NCBI GenBank assembly: GCA_002482405.1
Contig: DLFX01000194.1
Location: 1-10,760, forward strand
Source of the DNA: Firmicutes bacterium UBA7709
GTDB taxonomy: Bacteria > Bacillota_A > Clostridia > Peptostreptococcales > Anaerovoracaceae
Direction of reading: 5' to 3'
Length of the DNA stretch: 10,760 nt
The first letter of the stretch is position 1, and every line of letters starts with the position of its first letter. The notes below the pieces were generated by a model. It was not told the DNA's origin. It was given only the letters and a program-made list of their open reading frames with translations, and did no database searches. This document shows, piece by piece, positions 6,933 through 10,760 of this stretch. Made by a program: the position numbers and the translations under genes.

Positions 6933-6934
6933 GA

Positions 6935-8560
6935 ATGAAAAAAATAATATCCATAGCGGTAGCGACGGCAATGGTGGTGACCCTGGCAAGCGGCACCGCG
7001 TTTGCCGGAAACGGCTATGGCAATAGCAGGGGAGCAAGTCAGAAAGATTTCAAAGACATGAAGGGACACTGGGGTTATCAAAGCGTTCAAAAGATGCAGA
7101 ATTACGGCATCTTCGACGGATATTCAGACGGCACATTCCGGCCGGACCAGGCGCTGAACGAAGCGGAGCTGGCGGTTCTTATCGAGAGGCTCGTCGATTA
7201 CAGACAGGGGAGCGACGAGTCGGATAACCGGGTTGTCATGAATACCGGCAGCTACGGAAGCGGCTGGGGCGCGGGATACAACTGGGGAATATGGGGGAGC
7301 TGGGGAAGCTGGGGCAACCAGAGCTTCTACAATGTGCCGGCCTGGGCGCAGCAGGCAGTATGGAAGGGCGCTTACAACCGCTATCTCAACCCCGGCAGCT
7401 TTAACCCCAACACAAACTGCGACAGGATCACCGCTATCGTGGCGATTGCAAAAGCACTTGGACTGGAACCGGAGCCGGTTTATACCTACAATCCGTTCAG
7501 CGACGGCAAGCTCATCGCGGATGAAGATTTAGGCTATGTCCTGGCGATGTATAACGAAGGCTATATCAGCGGTTACCCGGATGGAAGCTTCAATCCCAAC
7601 GCCACGCTGACAAGGGCTCAGATGGCGTCGATCATCGAAAAGCTGCTGGAAAACATGGGCGGTAAGGACACCGACGACGACAATGCGCCTACCTGGGCAA
7701 AGGACAGCGAAATAACCGCATCGAATGTCAAGGACACCAGCGTTACTCTAAAATGGTCCGGCGCGAAAGACGACGTAAAGGTTACCGGATACAAGGTCAT
7801 TTATAAAGTTGACGGCAAGGAAAAGACAAAGACTGTAACCGACAGGACTGTGACGGTCACCGGACTGGCGGAGGACACAAAATACACCTTCACCGTGGAG
7901 GCCAGAGATGCGGCAGGAAACTGGAGCGATGACGGCCCATCGGTATCCGTTACGACAGCGGACACGGACGATGAAGACAACGACTCGGATGCGCCTTACT
8001 GGAGCGGAGACAGCGCCGTCACCGCGACAGCAGTCAACGTTGACAGCGTCGAATTAAAATGGTCCGGCGCGAAAGACGATGTAAAGGTCACCGGATACAA
8101 GGTCATCTACAAGGTAGACGGCAAGGAAAAGACAAAGACTGTGACCGACAAGACCGCGACGGTCACCGGGTTGACAGAGGATACAAAATATACCTTTACC
8201 GTAGAAGCGAGAGACGCCGCAGGGAATTGGAGCACCGACGGTCCGTCTGTAAAAGTGACCACCCTTGCCGAAGACGAGGATACAAAAGCGCCAACCTGGC
8301 CTCGCGACGCTTCCCTGACGGTAAGCCAGTCCTCGTCCGGAATTGTTACGATTGTATGGCCGGAAGCGGATGATAATGTCGGTGTAACGGCATACAAAAT
8401 TTATCAGGACGGCAATCTCATTAAAACCGTAGATGAGGATACTACTAATATCAATGTAAAAGGCTTGAAAGAGGACACCGAGTACACCTTCAAAGTGAAA
8501 GCGGCCGACGCTGCGGGCAACCTGAGCTCCGGCCTCACATATTCCTATACTACGGACTAA
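6935..8560 (+). CDS. Secreted surface protein with three SLH domains and three fibronectin type III domains (541 aa)
   Basis: A Sec signal peptide (MKK, hydrophobic stretch, AFA cleavage after about residue 24) exports the protein. Three SLH domains follow at about 37-88, 134-178 and 186-238. In Gram-positive bacteria SLH trimers anchor proteins to pyruvylated secondary wall polymers. The usual TRAE signature is altered in each: NEAE (75-78), DRIT (163-166) and TRAQ (226-229). Between the first two SLH domains lies a Gly/Trp/Ser-rich linker (about 101-131). Acidic Asp-rich spacers join three FN3 domains at about 250-341, 352-443 and 451-540. FN3-1 and FN3-2 are nearly identical at a spacing of 102 residues; FN3-3 is diverged. 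No catalytic domain is visible, so a structural or binding role at the cell surface is inferred. AGGGAGG lies seven bases before the ATG. A strong terminator follows, and the gene is probably monocistronic. Confidence 0.93.
   Translation: MKKIISIAVATAMVVTLASGTAFAGNGYGNSRGASQKDFKDMKGHWGYQSVQKMQNYGIFDGYSDGTFRPDQALNEAELAVLIERLVDYRQGSDESDNRVVMNTGSYGSGWGAGYNWGIWGSWGSWGNQSFYNVPAWAQQAVWKGAYNRYLNPGSFNPNTNCDRITAIVAIAKALGLEPEPVYTYNPFSDGKLIADEDLGYVLAMYNEGYISGYPDGSFNPNATLTRAQMASIIEKLLENMGGKDTDDDNAPTWAKDSEITASNVKDTSVTLKWSGAKDDVKVTGYKVIYKVDGKEKTKTVTDRTVTVTGLAEDTKYTFTVEARDAAGNWSDDGPSVSVTTADTDDEDNDSDAPYWSGDSAVTATAVNVDSVELKWSGAKDDVKVTGYKVIYKVDGKEKTKTVTDKTATVTGLTEDTKYTFTVEARDAAGNWSTDGPSVKVTTLAEDEDTKAPTWPRDASLTVSQSSSGIVTIVWPEADDNVGVTAYKIYQDGNLIKTVDEDTTNINVKGLKEDTEYTFKVKAADAAGNLSSGLTYSYTTD
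7749..7960 (+). repeat. FN3-encoding direct repeat, copy 1 (306-bp period)
   Basis: This stretch matches 8055-8266 at an offset of exactly 306 bases (102 codons). The first ~98 bases differ at about eight positions, all but one silent; the remaining ~110 bases differ at roughly 28 positions, still mostly silent. Counts were made by eye. Confidence 0.9.
8055..8266 (+). repeat. FN3-encoding direct repeat, copy 2 (306-bp period)
   Basis: This is the second copy of the repeat at 7749-7960, encoding most of FN3-2. The third FN3 domain (from about 8285) shares the protein framework, including YTF and DAAGN, but not the DNA-level similarity. Confidence 0.9.
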
Positions 8561-8579
8561 TTGATAACCAAAAACTCTC

Positions 8580-8615
8580 GGGAGGCAGATGGAGGTCTGC
8601 CTCCCAAATTTTTTT
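8580..8615 (+). terminator. Strong intrinsic terminator of the SLH/FN3 gene
   Basis: A perfect 10-bp GC-rich stem (GGGAGGCAGA at 8580-8589 with TCTGCCTCCC at 8596-8605) has a six-base loop (TGGAGG). It is followed by AAATTTTTTT. It starts 20 bases after the stop codon. Confidence 0.95.
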
Positions 8616-8669
8616 GCGGTTAAAAGGCAAAAATCGCTCCGTAAGAATCATTTTCCGGCAAAAAAGTAC

Positions 8670-8698
8670 TTGCCTAAAACGACAACTTGTGCTAGTAT
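8670..8698 (+). promoter_or_regulatory. Probable sigma-A promoter of rpmE
   Basis: TTGCCT (8670-8675) and TAGTAT (8693-8698) are separated by 17 bases, each matching the consensus at four of six positions. The spacing and AT-rich surroundings fit a vegetative promoter. Transcription would begin near 8705, giving rpmE a leader of about 57 bases. It lies just after the upstream gene's terminator. Confidence 0.6.
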
Positions 8699-8761
8699 GT
8701 AATAGCTATCGTTTAGAAATGAATATTCAAATAGATATAGATTCAGAAAGAGGTGAAAATC

Positions 8762-8962
8762 ATGAAGGAAGGAATCCATCCAGATTATAAAGAATGTACG
8801 GTTACATGCGCATGTGGAAACACATTTGTTACGAAGTCGACAAAATCGGAATTGCGCTTGGATGTATGCTCGGCCTGCCATCCGTTCTTTACGGGACAGC
8901 AAAAGTTTATCAACCGCGGCGGTCGTGTTGAGAAATTCAAGAAAAAGTTCAATATCGAATAG
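8762..8962 (+). CDS. rpmE: 50S ribosomal protein L31 (bL31), zinc-binding type, 66 aa
   Basis: bL31 sits on the large subunit and bridges to the small subunit. The sequence starts [10 protein letters not shown] and carries the family core [15 protein letters not shown] and [14 protein letters not shown]. The four zinc ligands of the C+ form are present: C16, C18, C36 and C39 (CAC and CSAC). This is therefore the zinc-dependent RpmE rather than the zinc-free paralogue (YtiA/RpmE2) used under zinc limitation. ATG 8762 was chosen because AGAGGTG (8749-8755) lies six bases upstream. The in-frame GTG at 8753 is part of that ribosome binding site and would add three residues. The gene has its own promoter and terminator. 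Its position ahead of prfA is common in Firmicutes. Confidence 0.98.
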   Translation: MKEGIHPDYKECTVTCACGNTFVTKSTKSELRLDVCSACHPFFTGQQKFINRGGRVEKFKKKFNIE

Positions 8963-8972
8963 CAGCAAAATT

Positions 8973-9002
8973 AACTGGAAATTCTTATTTCCAGTTTTTT
9001 TT
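8973..9002 (+). terminator. Intrinsic terminator of rpmE
   Basis: A 9-bp stem (AACTGGAAA at 8973-8981 with TTTCCAGTT at 8988-8996) has a six-base loop and runs into a continuous T tract ending at 9002. It begins ten bases after the rpmE stop. Confidence 0.93.
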
Positions 9003-9010
9003 AGGTGTGA

Positions 9011-9078
9011 CGGGGCGTATAATACATACTGCTTCGATAAAATGCGGCGCAGCGGGGTATATAATATATATCGCTTCG
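9011..9078 (+). repeat. Imperfect 26-bp direct repeat at 42-bp spacing, each copy with an inner palindrome
   Basis: Copies at 9011-9036 and 9053-9078 match at 21 of 26 positions. Both open with CGGGG, share TATAATA and close with GCTTCG. Each carries a small inverted repeat at the same place: GTAT-aatac-ATAC in copy 1 (9017-9029), and TATAT-aat-ATATA (9058-9070) flanked by GCG/CGC in copy 2. CTGCTTCG (9029-9036) could also pair with CGGAGCAG (9077-9084). The pair lies in the spacer between the rpmE terminator and the prfA promoter. The function is unknown. Confidence 0.7.
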
Positions 9079-9141
9079 GAGCAGAAAGAAAATTTTCTAT
9101 AGCCAAAAAAACGAATTTTTTTACGAATACGTTATAATTTA

Positions 9142-9150
9142 TGCTACAAT
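9142..9150 (+). promoter_or_regulatory. Probable extended -10 promoter of prfA
   Basis: TG-C-TACAAT (9142-9150) is an extended -10 element 36 bases before the prfA start. A second hexamer, TATAAT, lies at 9133-9138. No good -35 hexamer stands at the right distance from either, only the T-rich run around 9115-9122, so the extended -10 is the better candidate. Confidence 0.5.
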
Positions 9151-9186
9151 ATTTGGGATATATTTTAAACCGGGAGTTGAAAATCA

Positions 9187-10254
9187 ATGTTTGATAAATT
9201 AGATTTTATTCTCGAAAAATACGAAGAGCTTTCCCTCAAGGTTTCCGACCCGGAGGTCATCAGCGACCAGGCCGTCTGGCAGAAATCCATGAAGGACATG
9301 TCCGAAATGGAGCCCATCGTTACGAAATACAGAGAATATAAAAAAACTGCGGAAGATCTGAAGAACACAAAGGAAATGCTCGGCGACAGCGGCATGGACG
9401 AGGAACTCAGAGAGCTTGCGAAAATTGAGCTGTCGGAATTGGAAGAAAAACAGGAGTTGTTGAGCGATGAGCTTAAGATCCTGCTCCTGCCAAAGGATCC
9501 TAACGACGATAAAAACGTAATCCTGGAGGTCAGGGCGGGCACCGGCGGCGATGAAGCCGGGCTTTTCGGCAACGATCTTCTGAGGATGTACATGAGATAT
9601 GCGGAACGCAGAGGCTGGAAGACGGAGTTGATGGACGTCAACGACACCGGCATCGGCGGAATCAAGGAAGCGGTCATTCTGATCAAAGGAAGGGGCGCTT
9701 ATTCCAGACTGAAGTATGAAAGCGGGGTCCACAGGGTCCAGAGGGTGCCGGAAACCGAATCCAGCGGAAGGATTCACACCTCCGCGGCTACCGTTGCGGT
9801 GCTTCCGGAGATCGACGACGTGGAAGTCGACCTGAACCCCAACGACGTTCGCGTCGACGTTTACCGCGCTTCGGGGAACGGCGGCCAGTGCGTAAATACC
9901 ACTGATTCGGCCGTAAGGCTGACCCATATTCCAACGGGTTTGGTAGTCACCTGCCAGGATGAAAAATCACAGATCAAGAATAAAGAGAAGGCCTTCAAGG
10001 TTTTGCGCGCCAGATTGTATGACCTGAAGCTGCAGGAGCAGAACAAGGAGATCTCCGAAGCAAGGAAGAGCCAGGTGGGCTCGGGCGACCGCAGCGAGCG
10101 GATCCGGACCTACAATTTCCCTCAGGGCCGCGTATCAGATCACAGGATCGGGCTAACACTATATAAACTCGATTACTTTCTGGACGGCGACCTGGATGAG
10201 ATCATCGACGGGCTGATTACGTCGGACCAGGCGGAGAAAATGAAGAATTTTTAA
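9187..10254 (+). CDS. prfA: Peptide chain release factor 1 (RF1, 355 aa)
   Basis: RF1 recognises UAA and UAG in the ribosomal A site and triggers hydrolysis of peptidyl-tRNA. The length and order of domains are normal: an N-terminal helical domain, the conserved [11 protein letters not shown] segment, the stop-codon-reading loop with the RF1-type P-x-T motif (P188-E189-T190), and the catalytic GGQ loop (G232-G233-Q234) in domain 3. PxT, rather than RF2's SPF, identifies RF1. The GGQ is followed by Cys235 where many bacteria have His; to my knowledge this is common in clostridial RF1. Gln234 is the residue that PrmC methylates in other bacteria, but no prmC gene is adjacent here. GGGAG lies ten bases before the ATG. 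The downstream gene begins 81 bases after the stop. Confidence 0.98.
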   Translation: MFDKLDFILEKYEELSLKVSDPEVISDQAVWQKSMKDMSEMEPIVTKYREYKKTAEDLKNTKEMLGDSGMDEELRELAKIELSELEEKQELLSDELKILLLPKDPNDDKNVILEVRAGTGGDEAGLFGNDLLRMYMRYAERRGWKTELMDVNDTGIGGIKEAVILIKGRGAYSRLKYESGVHRVQRVPETESSGRIHTSAATVAVLPEIDDVEVDLNPNDVRVDVYRASGNGGQCVNTTDSAVRLTHIPTGLVVTCQDEKSQIKNKEKAFKVLRARLYDLKLQEQNKEISEARKSQVGSGDRSERIRTYNFPQGRVSDHRIGLTLYKLDYFLDGDLDEIIDGLITSDQAEKMKNF

Positions 10255-10259
10255 TTAAA

Positions 10260-10283
10260 AATCCCCGGGTGCCGCGGGGGGTT
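10260..10283. terminator. Weak hairpin between prfA and ywlC
   Basis: AATCCCC (10260-10266) can pair with GGGGGTT (10277-10283), including one G-T pair, around a G/C-rich loop; CCCCG with CGGGG (10275-10279) is an alternative. On the plus strand no T tract follows (GCTTGAACC), so termination would be inefficient and read-through from prfA into the next gene is plausible. The T-rich side faces the minus strand, where there is no gene to end. Confidence 0.35.
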
Positions 10284-10335
10284 GCTTGAACCTGCGGCGG
10301 ATACATAAAGAATTACGAAGCAAGAGGCAATATAG

Positions 10336-10760
10336 ATGGAAACGAAGATATACGATGTGCGAGGTTTGAACAAGCACAACTTAGAGCAGAGCATGGTCTA
10401 TGACAACGAGTCGGCCAACGCCGAGATCGAGGAAGCGCTGAAAAAGGTCGACGAAGCGGCGGAAATCCTTGCAAAGGGTGGGCTTGTTGCCTTTCCTACG
10501 GAGACGGTATACGGCCTGGGGGCTAACGCGCTGGATCCCAAAGCGGTTGCGAAAATCTACGAGGCAAAGGGACGCCCCAGCGACAATCCTCTGATCGTCC
10601 ATATCGCCAGGGCCAGCGACATCGGAGAGCTGACCCCCTTTCTGTCGCCGAAGATCATTCGTCTGATCGACAACTTCTGGCCGGGGCCGCTGACCATCGT
10701 GCTGAAAAAGAAGCCGGACGTTCCGGACATCACGACGGGAGGCCTGGATACGGTGGCCAT
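10336..10760 (+). CDS. ywlC: L-threonylcarbamoyladenylate synthase, YwlC/Sua5/TsaC family (N-terminal 141 residues, 3' end outside window)
   Basis: This enzyme makes threonylcarbamoyl-AMP from threonine, bicarbonate and ATP, the first step of t6A37 modification of ANN-decoding tRNAs. After an N-terminal extension of about 40 residues comes the YrdC-type domain: PTETVYGLG at 54-62, the substrate-binding K78-G-R80-P-S82-D-N84-P signature, and FWPGPLT at 114-120. The string [18 protein letters not shown] closely resembles Bacillus subtilis YwlC as I remember it. Whether a Sua5 C-terminal domain follows cannot be seen, since the gene is open at the window edge. ATG 10336 is preceded by AGAGG eight bases upstream. 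Location after prfA is shared with other Firmicutes, where prmC often lies nearby. It may be co-transcribed with prfA through the weak hairpin. Confidence 0.95.
   Translation, partial: METKIYDVRGLNKHNLEQSMVYDNESANAEIEEALKKVDEAAEILAKGGLVAFPTETVYGLGANALDPKAVAKIYEAKGRPSDNPLIVHIARASDIGELTPFLSPKIIRLIDNFWPGPLTIVLKKKPDVPDITTGGLDTVA

Noticed and set aside
8753..8764. GTG at 8753 as the start of rpmE
   Set aside because: The GTG is part of the AGAGGTG ribosome binding site for ATG 8762, and the family starts with MK directly before the IHP motif.
9018..9065. The TATAAT hexamers in the 26-bp repeats as prfA promoters
   Set aside because: Neither has a -35-like hexamer at 16-18 bases or a TGn extension; the region upstream of the first is the rpmE terminator T tract. 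The extended -10 at 9142 is better placed.
8648..9187. Minus-strand open frame across rpmE and its flanks
   Set aside because: It runs antisense through rpmE, two terminators and promoters, and its translation is low-complexity Phe/Leu/Tyr with no recognisable domain.
9880..9891. Cys after the GGQ motif of RF1 as an active-site anomaly
   Set aside because: GGQCVN is, to my knowledge, a normal clostridial form of the usual GGQHVN; the catalytic GGQ itself is intact.
10261..10290. Strong terminator after prfA
   Set aside because: The hairpin can form but has no T tract on the plus strand, so it is listed only as a weak hairpin.

Overview
The window looks like chromosomal DNA from an anaerobic Firmicute of the class Clostridia. 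The evidence is strong AGGAGG-type ribosome binding sites, hairpin-plus-T terminators, an AddB-type recombination nuclease, zinc-type ribosomal protein L31, a release factor 1 carrying the GGQC variant familiar from clostridia, an SLH-domain surface protein, and a bacterial acyl-ACP thioesterase. Base composition is close to half G+C by eye, higher than classical Clostridium, which suggests a mid-GC lineage such as Eubacteriaceae or Anaerovoracaceae. That placement is inference. There are no rRNA or tRNA genes, CRISPR arrays, insertion sequences or phage genes.

Layout. (1) At 1-803 the 3' end of a HAD-family phosphatase overlaps by ATGA a small gene made of two tandem DUF6506-like domains. 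(2) At 838-1668 a minus-strand acyl-ACP thioesterase converges on that pair and shares a GAAA-tetraloop terminator with it. Its N-terminus carries four acidic/basic heptad repeats. (3) A divergent AT-rich spacer leads to a saccharopine dehydrogenase-like oxidoreductase (about 1879-3150) with its own terminator. (4) At 3332-6745 lies addB, preceded by short tandem repeats. Its Walker A motif is degenerate and no addA follows. (5) At 6935-8560 is a secreted protein with three SLH and three FN3 domains. Its leader can fold so that a 12-bp helix covers the whole Shine-Dalgarno sequence. (6) At 8762-8962 is rpmE with a recognisable promoter and terminator, followed by a spacer holding a 26-bp imperfect repeat at 42-bp spacing. 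(7) At 9187-10254 is prfA, and then the 5' part of a YwlC/TsaC threonylcarbamoyl-AMP synthase gene, which runs off the end.

How the genes relate. Most transcription units here are one or two genes long, each with its own signals. rpmE, prfA and ywlC form a translation-related neighbourhood (ribosomal protein, termination factor, tRNA t6A modification), but prmC, often found next to prfA, is missing from it. The HAD and DUF6506-like genes are probably translationally coupled.

No complete novel defence or mobile system is visible. The least explained items are the folded SD-sequestering leader before the SLH/FN3 gene, the duplicated DUF6506-like protein, the helically phased repeats before prfA, and the heptad extension on the thioesterase.
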